Shown in pieces: positions 8,380 to 17,454 of a stretch of DNA of 64,000 nt (position 1 is its first letter; each line of letters starts with the position of its first letter). The stretch is from Pontiellaceae bacterium B1224 (GTDB lineage: Bacteria; Verrucomicrobiota; Kiritimatiellia; Kiritimatiellales; Pontiellaceae): NCBI GenBank assembly GCA_029432815.1, contig JAROBA010000004.1, positions 62,001-126,000 of the forward strand, given 5' to 3'. Made by a program: the position numbers and the translations under genes. Under the pieces are notes generated by a model. It saw only the letters and a list, made by a program, of their open reading frames with translations, was not told the DNA's origin and ran no database searches.

Positions 8380-9201
8380 ATGTTCCAATCCTTGGAAACC
8401 GGTCTGAAGACACTGGCAGTGCTGAGCCTGCTTGCCGTTGCACCGGCGATGGCGGATGAGCAGACCTATTGGGCCGAGCAGAATCAGAACACGTTCGCCG
8501 ATTTGATCAAACTGCCTGTTGTAAATCAGTTCGATACCGATTACGGACATAAAGCAGCGGTGAAATATACGCTGGCGTTTCAGCCTTCCATGGTTTCGGA
8601 ATTTTCCAAAGGTTGGAACATCGTCAATCGGCTGAACGTTCCGTTTATCTATCAGCCCGGCCGGACGCAGGGCGAAAAGGATTCGCACGGACTCGGCAAC
8701 ATCGTATACGAAAGCTTCATCGGACCTTCCAATGGTCGGAACGTATTCTGGGGCATTGGTCCGACCTTCCAGATTCCCACCCAAACCGATAAGCATCTTG
8801 GCTCCACCAAATGGAGTGCGGGTATCGCTGGCGCGGTTTCTTTTGTGAAAGGCCCCATCGTGGCCGGTGCCCGAATAAACCAGCTCTGGTCTTTTGCCGG
8901 CAGCAATGCCAGCGGAGATATGAACCAAACCACGATTGAATATTTTGTATATGCCAACCTCGGCAGTGGATGGTGGATTGGAACCTCGCCGATCAACGTC
9001 GCCAATTGGGAATCCTCGTCCGACGAACGCTGGACCATTCCGCTCGGCGGCGGCTTTGGTAAGGTGGTCGGCAAACGCCTTCCGGTGAATCTAAAGCTGG
9101 AAGCATATTCCTATGCGGAAGCCCCGCCCGGCGCCGGCGACTGGACCGTGCTGCTCGGCGTCGATTTCCTGATCCCGGAAAGCAGCCTGTTTAAACGATA
9201 G
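8380..9201 (+). CDS. Outer-membrane beta-barrel, MetA-pathway/phenol-degradation-like transporter family
   Basis: From ATG 8380 the protein is 273 aa, with a signal peptide ending VLSLLAVAPAMA-DEQ. GGGAG at 8370-8374 is a suitable Shine-Dalgarno sequence for this start and not for ATG 8368. The body shows repeated strands and the C-terminal pattern WESSSDERWTIPLGGGFGKVVG, LPVNLKLEAYS, PGAGDWTVLLGVDFLIP found in the PF13557-like putative outer-membrane transporters. Codons 2-6 (F-Q-S-L-E) are an exact copy of the window-wide palindrome, and another lies at 8604. Probably in one transcript with the 144-aa barrel. What it transports is unknown. Confidence 0.7.
   Translation: MFQSLETGLKTLAVLSLLAVAPAMADEQTYWAEQNQNTFADLIKLPVVNQFDTDYGHKAAVKYTLAFQPSMVSEFSKGWNIVNRLNVPFIYQPGRTQGEKDSHGLGNIVYESFIGPSNGRNVFWGIGPTFQIPTQTDKHLGSTKWSAGIAGAVSFVKGPIVAGARINQLWSFAGSNASGDMNQTTIEYFVYANLGSGWWIGTSPINVANWESSSDERWTIPLGGGFGKVVGKRLPVNLKLEAYSYAEAPPGAGDWTVLLGVDFLIPESSLFKR
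8383..8397. repeat. TTCCAANSNTTGGAA palindrome (exact), intragenic
   Basis: Spacer TCC. It forms codons 2-6 of the barrel gene (F-Q-S-L-E), immediately after the ATG. Confidence 0.9.
8604..8618. repeat. TTCCAANSNTTGGAA palindrome (exact), intragenic
   Basis: Spacer AGG. In the barrel gene, third frame (F-S-K-G-W-N). A one-mismatch copy, TTCCAATGGTCGGAA, lies at 8727-8741 (P-S-N-G-R-N). Confidence 0.9.
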
Positions 9202-9212
9202 GTTGTATTCGA

Positions 9213-9716
9213 TTATTTAATCGAGTCACTCACAGCCGCACTCATTGAGGCCGGGAAGGCGATAATCAGTACGCGTTTTATGGCGGTCACATGATCCGTT
9301 GTCCACGGGCATTTGTTGATGATGGTCAGCAGCCCGGCCACAACCAGCAGGGAAATGAAATAGATACCGGCTACACGCTTAACAAATTCCCAAACGTGCT
9401 CGCGAAACGTGAATCGGTAAAAGTTGTAGTATACAAACAGGCCGATAAAGATCAGCGAAAGCGCACTGAGCCCGATCACATTGGCCAGCGGAAGTTCCCG
9501 CCCGAGCACCCAGGTTTCTTCGGTGAACGCAATCGGAACCGAAAGCAGCGAGGCGCCGACCACCACCTGCATCACATCGCGCGGCTTGAATTCCACCATC
9601 AGCGGTTTGAGTGTGTAGTCCAGCACCTTACCCGTGGCATCCTTAATCGGCACAACGCTGTGCAGATAGCCGCCGATCCGCTTAATCATTTCATCCGGTG
9701 TCTTTTTTAAAGCCAT
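9213..9716 (-). CDS. DUF2391-family integral membrane protein
   Basis: From ATG 9716 the protein is 167 aa; AAGGAA five bases upstream is the ribosome binding site, so the longer reading frame back to 9800 is rejected. About 60 cytoplasmic residues precede four hydrophobic segments. The family pattern is RDVMQVVVGASLLSVPIAFTEE, then LFVYYNFYR, then KRVAGIYFISLLVVA, and finally KRVLIIAFPASMSAAVSDS. Function is unknown. The stretch upstream of its start holds two exact palindromes and separates it from the divergent RND efflux operon. Confidence 0.75.
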   Translation of the reverse strand: MALKKTPDEMIKRIGGYLHSVVPIKDATGKVLDYTLKPLMVEFKPRDVMQVVVGASLLSVPIAFTEETWVLGRELPLANVIGLSALSLIFIGLFVYYNFYRFTFREHVWEFVKRVAGIYFISLLVVAGLLTIINKCPWTTDHVTAIKRVLIIAFPASMSAAVSDSIK

Positions 9717-9727
9717 AGCGTTTCCTT

Positions 9728-9742
9728 TTCCAAAGATTGGAA
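9728..9742. repeat. TTCCAANSNTTGGAA palindrome (exact), intergenic
   Basis: Spacer AGA. In the 137-bp divergent region between the DUF2391 gene and the RND efflux operon, 12 bp upstream of the DUF2391 start. Confidence 0.9.
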
Positions 9743-9753
9743 GCCTAGCGGTT

Positions 9754-9768
9754 TTCCAACCCTTGGAA
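9754..9768. repeat. TTCCAANSNTTGGAA palindrome (exact), intergenic
   Basis: Spacer CCC, extended to perfect 9-bp arms (GTTTTCCAA/TTGGAAAAC). It starts 26 bp after the start of the copy at 9728. Confidence 0.9.
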
Positions 9769-9853
9769 AACAGGAATAAAAAGGTATTCAATCTCGACAA
9801 TACCCCTGCGGGATAACTAGGGTTTTCTTTCTCAACCCGTGGAGATGTGAGTT

Positions 9854-11008
9854 ATGAAGACAATGTTGTTAGTTCCTGCTGTTACGATCGCCTTACTTTT
9901 CGGGTGTGCACCGAAAAATGAATTTCAGCCGCCACCGCCTCCCGGCGTGACCGTTCAGATGCCTGTTGAAAAAACGGTAACGGTCTACACCTCCTTTCCC
10001 GGTCGGCTGGTTGCCCATGACCACGTTGATATCCGTGCCCGGGTGAAAGGCTTCCTGAAGTCGATCGACTTTGTTGATGGCCAACGTGTTAAAGAGGGCG
10101 ATCTGCTCTTCACCATTGAGCCGGAACAGTATGAAGCCGAAGTCAATTCGGCAGAAGCCATGCTCGCTCAGGCTCAGGCCGCACAGAAGCTGGCCGAAGC
10201 CACCTTGCAGCGCACAGAAAACGCCTATAAAACCAAAGCGGTTTCCGAGGTGGATGTCTTAACCTCTGAAGCCAACAAACAGGCGGCCGATGCGGCTGTT
10301 CTGGAAGCGCAGGCTGCACTCGATAACGCAAAGCTTAATCTTTCCTATACTAAAATTCATGCACCGATGGGCGGGCGGCTCGGTCGCCGCTCATTGAGCG
10401 CCGGGAATCTGGTGGGTGATGGACAATCGACTCTGCTGACCACCCTCGTGGTGGAAGCCCCGATTGATGCGTTCTTTAATGTGGATGAACGGGCTGCCAT
10501 CCCTTTTCTTAAAGAGGGCAGGCGGAATGAAGGTCCTGACATTAAAACCATCCCCCCGGTTCAGCTGGAGCTGGCCGATGGATCTATTTATGAGGACACG
10601 GGCAAGGTAAACTATGTTGACCCGGAATTCGATCCGGAAACCGGAACCGCGCAGGCACGCGCTGTTTTCCAGAACACGGATTACAAATTGATTCCCGGTA
10701 TGTATGGGAAAATCCTCATTCCGAGGGAAATCGAAAATGCTCTGGTCGTACCCGACCTCGCGGTGCAACAGGATATGTCCGGCAGTTATGTGCTCTCGGT
10801 AAATTCATCTAACATTGTGGAAAGCATTTACGTTACAAAAGGGCCATTGGTCGGCACTGAACGGGTGGTTGAAAAAGATCCGACCAAAGATCGCTACCTC
10901 ACGGTTGAAGATCGCGTCGTTGTGAACGGCCTGCAGCGTGCCCGCCCGGGAATTCCGGTTACCGCAACAGAAGCCAAAGCGACTGCCGAAGCCCCTGCTG
11001 ATAAATAA
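9854..11008 (+). CDS. RND efflux periplasmic adaptor (membrane fusion protein)
   Basis: A 384-aa lipoprotein with lipobox LLFGC (Cys about residue 18) and a proline-rich tether. It has the AcrA/MexA layout: an N-terminal barrel half (VYTSFPGRLVAHDHVDIRARVKGFL), a split lipoyl domain (VDGQRVKEGDLLFTIEPEQYEA), a coiled-coil hairpin rich in Ala/Glu/Gln (about residues 95-165) and the return lipoyl strand (YTKIHAPMGGRLGRRSLSAG). The adaptor links the inner-membrane pump to an outer-membrane channel. It lies 15 bp upstream of the pump gene. GGAG is found 9 bases before ATG. No adjacent TolC-like gene or TetR-type repressor is present. Confidence 0.92.
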   Translation: MKTMLLVPAVTIALLFGCAPKNEFQPPPPPGVTVQMPVEKTVTVYTSFPGRLVAHDHVDIRARVKGFLKSIDFVDGQRVKEGDLLFTIEPEQYEAEVNSAEAMLAQAQAAQKLAEATLQRTENAYKTKAVSEVDVLTSEANKQAADAAVLEAQAALDNAKLNLSYTKIHAPMGGRLGRRSLSAGNLVGDGQSTLLTTLVVEAPIDAFFNVDERAAIPFLKEGRRNEGPDIKTIPPVQLELADGSIYEDTGKVNYVDPEFDPETGTAQARAVFQNTDYKLIPGMYGKILIPREIENALVVPDLAVQQDMSGSYVLSVNSSNIVESIYVTKGPLVGTERVVEKDPTKDRYLTVEDRVVVNGLQRARPGIPVTATEAKATAEAPADK

Positions 11009-11023
11009 ACCGGGAGAACAATC

Positions 11024-14000
11024 ATGTTCAGCCACTTTTTTGTAAGAAGACCTATCTTCGCAATGGTTATTGCCATTGTGATCGTGCTCATCGGCCTGTT
11101 TTCCCTGAAGGGGCTACCGGTTGAGCGCTACCCGAATATTGCCCCGCCCGCCATCACGGTGGACGCCACCTATGCCGGGGCCGATGCACAGACCGTGGCC
11201 GACACCGTTGCAGCCGTGATCGAGAAAGAGGTCAACGGCGTGGAAGGCATGATCTATATGAACTCCATCAGCGCAAACGATGGAACCATGAAGCTGACCG
11301 TCACCTTCGAAACCGGTGTTGATCTGGATATGGCCAACGTACTGGTGCAGAACCGCGTGGCCAAAGCCATCCCGCAGCTGCCGCAGGAAGTGCAGCGCCT
11401 CGGGGTTAAAACACAGAAAAAATCAACCGATGCCAATCTCTACATCGGCTTTTCCAGCGGCGACGATCGCTACGACGATATCTTCCTCGCCAACTATGTC
11501 GCTCTCCGCGTTAAAGATGAAGTGGCGCGTGTGCCCGGCGTTGGCGAAGTGCAGGCCTTCGGGGCCGGCGACTATTCCATGCGCATGTGGCTCAATCCCG
11601 ACAAAATGAAGGCGCGCGGAATCGTGGCCGACGACATTGTGAATGCAGTGAAAGAGCAGAACCTGCAGGTCGCCGCCGGCCAGATCGGTGAACCGCCGGT
11701 ACCGGCAGGTCAGGCCTATCAGATGACGATGCGGGTGAAAGGCCGTCTGCTCACCCAGGAAGAGTTCGGCAATATCGTAATCCGCAGCGGCGAAGACGGT
11801 CGCGTTCTTCGGGTTAAAGATGTCGCCGACGTGGAGCTGGGAGCAAAAACCTACGTGATCGGCTCCTCGCTCAACGGCCGCGAATCGGCCACCATTGCCG
11901 TCTACCAGATCCCCGGCGAAAATGCCATTGATGTGGTCGATGGCGTGAAGACTAAAATGGAAGAACTCAAGGCCGGTTTCCCTGAGGGGCTGGATTACAC
12001 CATCATTTACGACAATACCGTCGTCATTAAAGCGTCAATCAAGGAAGTGGTAGAAACCCTCTTCATCACCCTGATTCTCGTGGTCTTAACCGTGTACATC
12101 TTCCTGCAGAATTTCCGCGCCACCCTCATCCCCTCCGTCACCATTCCGGTTTCACTGATCGGCACGTTTGCCGCTCTTTCGGCGATGGGCTATTCCATCA
12201 ATACCTTCACGTTGTTCGGATTGGTTTTAGTAATCGGAATTGTGGTCGACGACGCGATTGTGGTGGTGGAAAACTGTACCCGCCTGATCGATGAAGAAGG
12301 CCTGAAACCTAAAGATGCCGCACTTCGCGCCATGACGGAGATTTCGGGCCCGGTAATCGCAACAACGCTCGTTCTTTTATCGGTGTTCATTCCAACCACC
12401 TTCATGGGCGGCATCACCGGAACGCTCTTCAAACAGTTTGCGGTAACCATTTCGATTGCCACGGTCTTTTCCACCATCAATGCCCTCACACTCAGCCCGG
12501 CACTTTGCGGATTGCTGCTCAGGCCATCCGGCGGAGAAAAAACAACCGGCCCGCTGGGCCTGTTCAACAAGGCATTGAATTCCACGAAAACCGGATACCT
12601 CAAGGTGGTCAACCAGGCCCTGCGAAAAGCAGCCATTGGGCTGATCCTTTTCATCGGCATGTCCGCCGTCGCCTTCATCGGCTTCGGCAGTCTTCCCGGA
12701 GGTTTCGTTCCACAGGAGGATGAAGGCTACTGTATGGTGAATGTGATCCTGCCGGAAGCCGCTTCACTGGAACGAACGAAAGCGTTCTTGAAAGAGGTGG
12801 ATGCCGTGATCGGCAGTACCGAAGGCGTTTCTGATTTTATGTCTATTTCCGGCTACTCCATTCTCGATAACGCGGCCATTCCGAATGCGGCCTTCAGCGT
12901 GACCACCTTTACCCATTGGGACGAGCGCCCGCATCTTCACCAGAGTGAAATCATCGGCAATCTCAACATGAAACTGGCCCAGTTGCAGGACGGCATGGCC
13001 TTTGCGTTTCCGATGCCGTCCCTTCCAGGGGTTGGAATGTCGGGCGGTCTGGTGATGCAGCTGCAGGATCGCGGCGGAGTCGGCATGAATACGCTCCAGC
13101 AGGTCGGCGATGAATTCATGAACGATGGAAATTCGCAGGCCGGACTTCAGGGTATGTATACCACCTTCCGCGCCAACGTGCCCCAGCTGTTCATTGATAT
13201 TGCGCGCGATCAGGTGCTTACCAAGAATGTTTCCATGAGCGCCGTCTTCAATGCCCTGCAGTATTTTTACGGCTCGGTCTATATGAACGACTTCACGTAT
13301 ATGAACCGGGTCTTCCAGGTGAAAGCCCAGGGCGCGCCGGACTTCCGAACCCGTCCCGAGCAGGTGCTCGATCTGATCATCCGCAATCGCGACGGCAAGC
13401 AGCTTCCGCTCGGTGCCGTGGCTTCCGTAACTGAAATCCTCGGGCCGCAGTCGATCAATCGCTACAACATGTATCCGTCCGCCAAGATTATGGGACAGCC
13501 CGGTGACGGATTCAGTACCGGACAGGCCATGGACATTGTCGAAAATATGGCAGCGGAAAAACTTCCTCCTTCCATGGGCGTCGAATGGACCGAACTCTCC
13601 TATCAGGAAAAGGCCGCACAGGGCTCCTCCAACATCATCTATATTCTGGCCATCGTGCTGGTGTATCTTGTGTTGGCGGCGCAGTACGAAAGCTGGAGCA
13701 TTCCGGTATCCGTCTGTCTGTCCGTCCCCACCGCCCTGCTTGGTGCTGTGATTGCATTGATGATCGGGCACTTCGATAACAACGTCTATGCGCAGGTCGG
13801 GGTGGTGCTGCTGATTGGTCTCTGTACCAAAACGGCCATTCTGCTCGTGGAATTTGCCAAGGTCGAAAATGAAAATGGAAAGAGCCTTTTTGATGCGGCC
13901 ATGTCGTCCGCAAAACTACGCTTCCGCGCGGTACTCATGACCGCCTTCTCCTTCATCCTTGGTGTGATTCCGTTGCTGACCGCGAGCGGTGCCGGCGCGG

Positions 14001-14134
14001 AAAGCCGGAAGGTGCTCGGTGCCACCGTATTCGGCGGCATGCTCGTGGCCACCGTTGCCAGCCTGATTTTTGTTCCCATGCTGTTTTACATCATTGCCAA
14101 GGCCGTCAGCAAAAAGGTGAAAGAAGAAGGATGA
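11024..14134 (+). CDS. RND efflux pump, AcrB/MexB-type (HAE1)
   Basis: A 1036-aa protein of the usual HAE1 length. N-terminus MFSHFFVRRPIFAMVIAIVIVL is the first transmembrane helix. Helix 4 carries the proton-relay aspartates in GIVVDDAIVVVEN, and helix 10 carries the lysine in KTAILLVEFA. Two large periplasmic loops (porter and docking domains) lie between helices 1-2 and 7-8. It exports lipophilic or amphipathic compounds as a homotrimer with the adaptor upstream. Its end overlaps the next gene by 4 bp (ATGA). A one-arm variant palindrome lies at 13023 (L-P-G-V-G-M). Substrates cannot be told from sequence. Confidence 0.93.
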   Translation: MFSHFFVRRPIFAMVIAIVIVLIGLFSLKGLPVERYPNIAPPAITVDATYAGADAQTVADTVAAVIEKEVNGVEGMIYMNSISANDGTMKLTVTFETGVDLDMANVLVQNRVAKAIPQLPQEVQRLGVKTQKKSTDANLYIGFSSGDDRYDDIFLANYVALRVKDEVARVPGVGEVQAFGAGDYSMRMWLNPDKMKARGIVADDIVNAVKEQNLQVAAGQIGEPPVPAGQAYQMTMRVKGRLLTQEEFGNIVIRSGEDGRVLRVKDVADVELGAKTYVIGSSLNGRESATIAVYQIPGENAIDVVDGVKTKMEELKAGFPEGLDYTIIYDNTVVIKASIKEVVETLFITLILVVLTVYIFLQNFRATLIPSVTIPVSLIGTFAALSAMGYSINTFTLFGLVLVIGIVVDDAIVVVENCTRLIDEEGLKPKDAALRAMTEISGPVIATTLVLLSVFIPTTFMGGITGTLFKQFAVTISIATVFSTINALTLSPALCGLLLRPSGGEKTTGPLGLFNKALNSTKTGYLKVVNQALRKAAIGLILFIGMSAVAFIGFGSLPGGFVPQEDEGYCMVNVILPEAASLERTKAFLKEVDAVIGSTEGVSDFMSISGYSILDNAAIPNAAFSVTTFTHWDERPHLHQSEIIGNLNMKLAQLQDGMAFAFPMPSLPGVGMSGGLVMQLQDRGGVGMNTLQQVGDEFMNDGNSQAGLQGMYTTFRANVPQLFIDIARDQVLTKNVSMSAVFNALQYFYGSVYMNDFTYMNRVFQVKAQGAPDFRTRPEQVLDLIIRNRDGKQLPLGAVASVTEILGPQSINRYNMYPSAKIMGQPGDGFSTGQAMDIVENMAAEKLPPSMGVEWTELSYQEKAAQGSSNIIYILAIVLVYLVLAAQYESWSIPVSVCLSVPTALLGAVIALMIGHFDNNVYAQVGVVLLIGLCTKTAILLVEFAKVENENGKSLFDAAMSSAKLRFRAVLMTAFSFILGVIPLLTASGAGAESRKVLGATVFGGMLVATVASLIFVPMLFYIIAKAVSKKVKEEG
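13023..13037. repeat. TTCCAR-NSN-YTGGAA palindrome, intragenic
   Basis: TTCCAGGGGTTGGAA in the RND pump gene, second frame. Confidence 0.8.
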
Positions 14135-14826
14135 TGATTATGCGCCTAGTCCCAAAGATCCTCGTGGCGGCACTTGTCACGTTCACCGCATCAAGCGGTT
14201 GGGCGCAGTTTCATAAATACGATGTGTGGGATGAAAACTTCACCGTTTCCGGTCTGCTGGGCGCCGTGCAATATCAGAACCTGAAGTTCACTCCGCCGGA
14301 CAGCGCAGAACCAACCGAGGTCGACCTTTCACTCATTCCACAGGTGGGTGGAGCCTGGACCACCCTGCCATTGGGAGAGCGCTTTCAATATGGATTGGAA
14401 GCAACTTTCCTGCTGGGCTTCCGCTTCGACAAAGTAAACTATGCCTATCTCGGCGGCGGCGGAGCCTACATCAGTCTCTCCACCTCCATGTGGATGTTCG
14501 ATCTCGCCGGAGGTCCATACGTAAACCTGTTCCTCACAAAGTCAGAAAAGGTCCGCATCTTCGCCGGAGCAGGCCCCACCATGACCTTCGCGATGTATCA
14601 GACCGACCGTACCTATAGCGACAGTAGCACCACCGAGTCCGGCGATGAGTCCGCATTCGGTCTCGGCCTCTATGCCCGTGCCGGCTTTGAATTCCGTGTC
14701 GTGGAAAAAGGAATGCTGGGCATGAGTGTACGCGGCTCCTGGGCCAATCTTGATTTTTCCGAAGTCGGCGGAAACACCAGTGTCGACGGCATCGGTCTAT
14801 ACGCCAGCTTCACTGCCGGATTTTAG
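14131..14826 (+). CDS. Outer-membrane beta-barrel protein, 231 aa, in the RND operon
   Basis: Signal peptide at about residues 1-26 (LVPKILVAALVTFTASSGWAQ). The rest alternates strands and short turns (FTVSGLLGAVQYQNL, SLIPQVGGAWTTL, FQYGLEATFLLGF, YAYLGGGGAYISLSTSMW, RIFAGAGPTMTFAMYQ, FGLGLYARAGFEFRV) and ends GLYASFTAGF with a terminal Phe. It looks like an 8-10-strand barrel and is too short and of the wrong type to be a TolC-family channel. It is translationally coupled to the pump gene (ATGA overlap), but its part in efflux is unknown. Confidence 0.7.
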   Translation: MMIMRLVPKILVAALVTFTASSGWAQFHKYDVWDENFTVSGLLGAVQYQNLKFTPPDSAEPTEVDLSLIPQVGGAWTTLPLGERFQYGLEATFLLGFRFDKVNYAYLGGGGAYISLSTSMWMFDLAGGPYVNLFLTKSEKVRIFAGAGPTMTFAMYQTDRTYSDSSTTESGDESAFGLGLYARAGFEFRVVEKGMLGMSVRGSWANLDFSEVGGNTSVDGIGLYASFTAGF

Positions 14827-14972
14827 TACTAAGCATCTGTCTGCGGGCCTTTCGTCCACTTTTTTTGTGCATCGCAGACTTCCCGCATGTCCGTTGGACC
14901 GCTATTTTGTTTTGCTTCATGAAAAAGAACGAACAGATGCGTTTCTCAGACCGCAAGCGGGTGGAGCTCGAT

Positions 14973-14987
14973 TTCCAATGGTTGGAA
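14973..14987. repeat. TTCCAANSNTTGGAA palindrome (exact), intergenic
   Basis: Spacer TGG. Its right arm overlaps the only Shine-Dalgarno-like sequence (GGAAG) before the trmL start at 14994, so a hairpin in the mRNA would cover the ribosome binding site. Confidence 0.9.
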
Positions 14988-14993
14988 GTCCCG

Positions 14994-15446
14994 ATGAATA
15001 TTGTATTGGTTGCACCCTCCATCCCACCCAACACCGGAAACATTTCCAGGCTCTGCGCCGCCACCGGTTCGCGTCTCCACCTCATCGAACCGCTCGGATT
15101 CGATGTCTCGGACAAAGCCGTGCGCCGCGCCGGCCTCGACTACTGGGATTCCGTCGACATTACCGTCTATCCGGACTTCGAAACATTCATGAAAAAAAAT
15201 GCTGAGGGTCGGAAATATTTCTTTTCCACCGCCGGAAATAAAAGTTTTTATACTGCCGAATTTCAGCCCGGAGACTATCTGGTTTTCGGCAACGAAACCT
15301 ACGGGCTTCCTGACAAAATCATTGAAGCGCAACCGGTTGAACAGATCCTGAATATCCCGATTAAACTCGATTGCGTGCGCTCGTTGAATTTGTCAAATTG
15401 TGCGGCCATTGTGCTCTACGAAGCCCTGCGGCAAATTAATAGATGA
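14994..15446 (+). CDS. trmL: tRNA (cytidine/uridine-34 2'-O)-methyltransferase
   Basis: Starting at ATG 14994 the protein is 150 aa, the normal TrmL length; the frame extends further upstream but that part is not family-like. SPOUT motifs are visible: MNIVLVAPSIPPNTGNISRLCAATG at the N-terminus, LVFGNETYGLP in the middle and IPIKLDCVRSLNLSNCAAIVLYEALRQ forming the trefoil knot that binds S-adenosylmethionine. TrmL methylates the wobble ribose of tRNA-Leu in E. coli. The Shine-Dalgarno sequence is supplied by the palindrome at 14973. The gene stands alone between the efflux operon and the MoxR gene. Confidence 0.88.
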   Translation: MNIVLVAPSIPPNTGNISRLCAATGSRLHLIEPLGFDVSDKAVRRAGLDYWDSVDITVYPDFETFMKKNAEGRKYFFSTAGNKSFYTAEFQPGDYLVFGNETYGLPDKIIEAQPVEQILNIPIKLDCVRSLNLSNCAAIVLYEALRQINR

Positions 15447-15459
15447 ATTTTGAACGCGC

Positions 15460-15495
15460 GTTGATGATATCGGTCTGAAAACGCATCAACTTTTT
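15460..15495 (+). terminator. Possible weak terminator after trmL
   Basis: GTTGATG (15460-15466) and CATCAAC (15484-15490) can form a 7-bp stem with a 17-nt loop, followed directly by TTTTT. The long loop makes this a weak candidate. Confidence 0.35.
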
Positions 15496-15514
15496 AAATT
15501 AGGAGTCCAGACTT

Positions 15515-16501
15515 ATGGCGGGAATCGAAGTGATTAATCAAAAGGTGCGCGAACAAAGCGCATTCGTACCCACCCTCAAAACTGAAATTGGAAAAGTGAT
15601 CGTTGGTCAGGACTATTTGATCGACCGACTGATCATCAGCATGCTGGCCAACGGCCACGTTTTGCTCGAAGGGGTTCCGGGATTGGCAAAAACGCTGACC
15701 ATTAACACACTCGCCTCAGCGCTCGACACCTCCTTTCAACGCATTCAGTTCACCCCCGACCTGCTCCCCGCGGACATCATCGGCACCCTGATCTACAATC
15801 AGAAAGACGGCGACTTCATCATTAAAAAAGGCCCTGTTTTTGCGAACGTCATTCTGGCCGATGAAATCAACCGTGCTCCTGCAAAAGTACAGAGCGCCCT
15901 GCTCGAAGCCATGCAGGAAAAACAGGTCACGATCGGCGACGAAACCTTTAAGCTGCCCAAGCCCTTCCTCGTGATGGCCACCGAAAACCCAATCGAGCAG
16001 GAAGGCACCTATCCGCTTCCCGAAGCGCAGGTCGACCGTTTCATGCTTAAGCTCAAAGTCGGCTACCCGACCATCGAAGAGGAACGCCGCATCCTCGATC
16101 GCATGGCGCACTCCAATACCGAGATTCAAGTGAATCCCGTCCTGCATCCCGATGAAATTCTGAAAGCCCGCGAAATTGTAGACGAAATTTACATCGACGA
16201 AAAAATCAAGGATTACATCCTCAGCATCGTCTTCGCCACCCGCGAGCCGGAAAAGTACAACCTCGACATCAAAGACTACCTGCAATACGGCGCCTCACCG
16301 CGCGCCACCATCAACCTGACCATGGGAGCCCGCGCACATGCCTTCATGCAGGGCCGGGGCTATGTGACCCCGCAGGATGTAAAATCAATTGCGCCCGATG
16401 TCCTTCGTCACCGCGTCATCGTTTCCTACGAAGCCGAAGCCGAAGAGCTGAGCAGCGAAGATCTCATCAAAGAAATCCTAAGCGAAATCCCGGTTCCCTA
16501 A
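15515..16501 (+). CDS. MoxR-family AAA+ ATPase, first gene of the Bat operon
   Basis: A 328-aa AAA+ protein with the MoxR Walker A variant GVPGLAKT, Walker B VILADEINRAP, sensor 1 MATENPIEQEGTYPLPEAQ and the C-terminal lid domain (YGASPRATINLTMGARAHAF). MoxR ATPases act as chaperones with VWA-domain partners. The next four genes encode the DUF58, DUF4381-like and VWA proteins typically found with them. AGGAG nine bases upstream of ATG 15515 supports the start. The gene is followed after 8 bp by an imperfect hairpin repeat and the DUF58 gene. It is cytoplasmic, probably acting at the membrane on the VWA proteins. Confidence 0.92.
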   Translation: MAGIEVINQKVREQSAFVPTLKTEIGKVIVGQDYLIDRLIISMLANGHVLLEGVPGLAKTLTINTLASALDTSFQRIQFTPDLLPADIIGTLIYNQKDGDFIIKKGPVFANVILADEINRAPAKVQSALLEAMQEKQVTIGDETFKLPKPFLVMATENPIEQEGTYPLPEAQVDRFMLKLKVGYPTIEEERRILDRMAHSNTEIQVNPVLHPDEILKAREIVDEIYIDEKIKDYILSIVFATREPEKYNLDIKDYLQYGASPRATINLTMGARAHAFMQGRGYVTPQDVKSIAPDVLRHRVIVSYEAEAEELSSEDLIKEILSEIPVP

Positions 16502-16505
16502 CGTG

Positions 16506-16542
16506 ATGCGTGAGCCGTGAAACGAGATTCATCACGCCTCAC
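16506..16542. repeat. Imperfect inverted repeat of CGTGA words between moxR and DUF58 genes
   Basis: CGTGAGCCGTGA on the left pairs with TCACGCCTCACG on the right, with one central mismatch. The surrounding sequence repeats the words CGTGA and CACG several times. It occupies almost the whole 65-bp junction. Confidence 0.6.
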
Positions 16543-16566
16543 GTTTCAATCGTCACGCCCTCCTCC

Positions 16567-17454
16567 ATGAACGAAATAAGCCACAAAGATCTTCTTAAAA
16601 AAGTCCGGCGGATTCAGATCACGACGAAGCACGCGGTGAATGATGTGTTTGCTGGGCAATACCATTCCACCTTTAAAGGACGCGGAATGGAGTTCGATGA
16701 AGTCCGCGAATATGTTCCCGGCGACGACATCCGTTCCATTGACTGGAATGTAACGGCCCGTTCCGGCGCGCCCCACATCAAAAAATTTGTGGAAGAGCGC
16801 GAAATGACCGTCATGCTGGTGGTCGATATTTCAGCCTCTAACCTCTTCGGCAGCGGATCGCAATTGAAGCGAGACCTCGCGGCGGAAGTTGCCGCCGTGC
16901 TGGCCTTTTCCGCGATCCGTAACAACGACCGGATCGGGCTGATTCTTTTTTCGGAAGAAGTCGAAAAATATATTCCACCGAAAAAAGGGACACGCCACGT
17001 GTTGCGCCTCGTTCGTGAAATGCTTTCGCACAAACCGCAAGGCAAAGGCACCAATGCCGTACCGGCACTGGACTACCTCAACCACATCAGCACCCGCAAG
17101 AATGTCACCTTTCTGATTTCCGATTTCATGTTCAGTGATAACTACGAAAAACTGCTGAAAATTTCTGCACGCCGCCACGACCTCATCAGCGTCATCATTG
17201 GCGACAAACGCGAAATCGCCTGGCCGAAGATCGGCCTCATCAACTGGCACGATGCCGAAACCGACGAAACCGTTCTCGTAGATACCTCAAGCAAAAAGGT
17301 GCGGGCCAAACTTGCGTCGGATCAGCAAGCCCTATCCACATCCATCGACGAACTCCACCGCAAGGCCGGCATCGATACCATCCGTCTGTTCGCCGGCGAG
17401 TCCTACGACAAACAATTTATCAAATTTTTCCGCCAACGCGCACAACGCAGATGA
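16567..17454 (+). CDS. DUF58 protein (VWA-like), Bat operon
   Basis: From ATG 16567 the protein is 295 aa; the longer frame from GTG 16510 would translate the repeat in the junction and is rejected. It has the DUF58 signature GRGMEFDEVREYVPGDDIRSIDWNVTAR (about residues 38-65) and the degenerate MIDAS motif VVDISAS in a VWA-like fold. DUF58 proteins occur next to MoxR ATPases and are thought to be their clients. No clear Shine-Dalgarno sequence precedes the start, so translational reinitiation from moxR is possible. It overlaps the next gene by 4 bp. No transmembrane segment is seen. Confidence 0.88.
   Translation: MNEISHKDLLKKVRRIQITTKHAVNDVFAGQYHSTFKGRGMEFDEVREYVPGDDIRSIDWNVTARSGAPHIKKFVEEREMTVMLVVDISASNLFGSGSQLKRDLAAEVAAVLAFSAIRNNDRIGLILFSEEVEKYIPPKKGTRHVLRLVREMLSHKPQGKGTNAVPALDYLNHISTRKNVTFLISDFMFSDNYEKLLKISARRHDLISVIIGDKREIAWPKIGLINWHDAETDETVLVDTSSKKVRAKLASDQQALSTSIDELHRKAGIDTIRLFAGESYDKQFIKFFRQRAQRR

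Noticed and set aside
12764-13771. A 335-aa open frame on the minus strand opposite the RND pump
   Set aside because: Antisense to a strongly conserved pump region; His/Gly-rich shadow.
14131-14826. Calling the 231-aa barrel the TolC-type exit duct of the RND pump
   Set aside because: It is half the length of TolC-family proteins and lacks their long helical barrel; it looks like an 8-10-strand membrane barrel.
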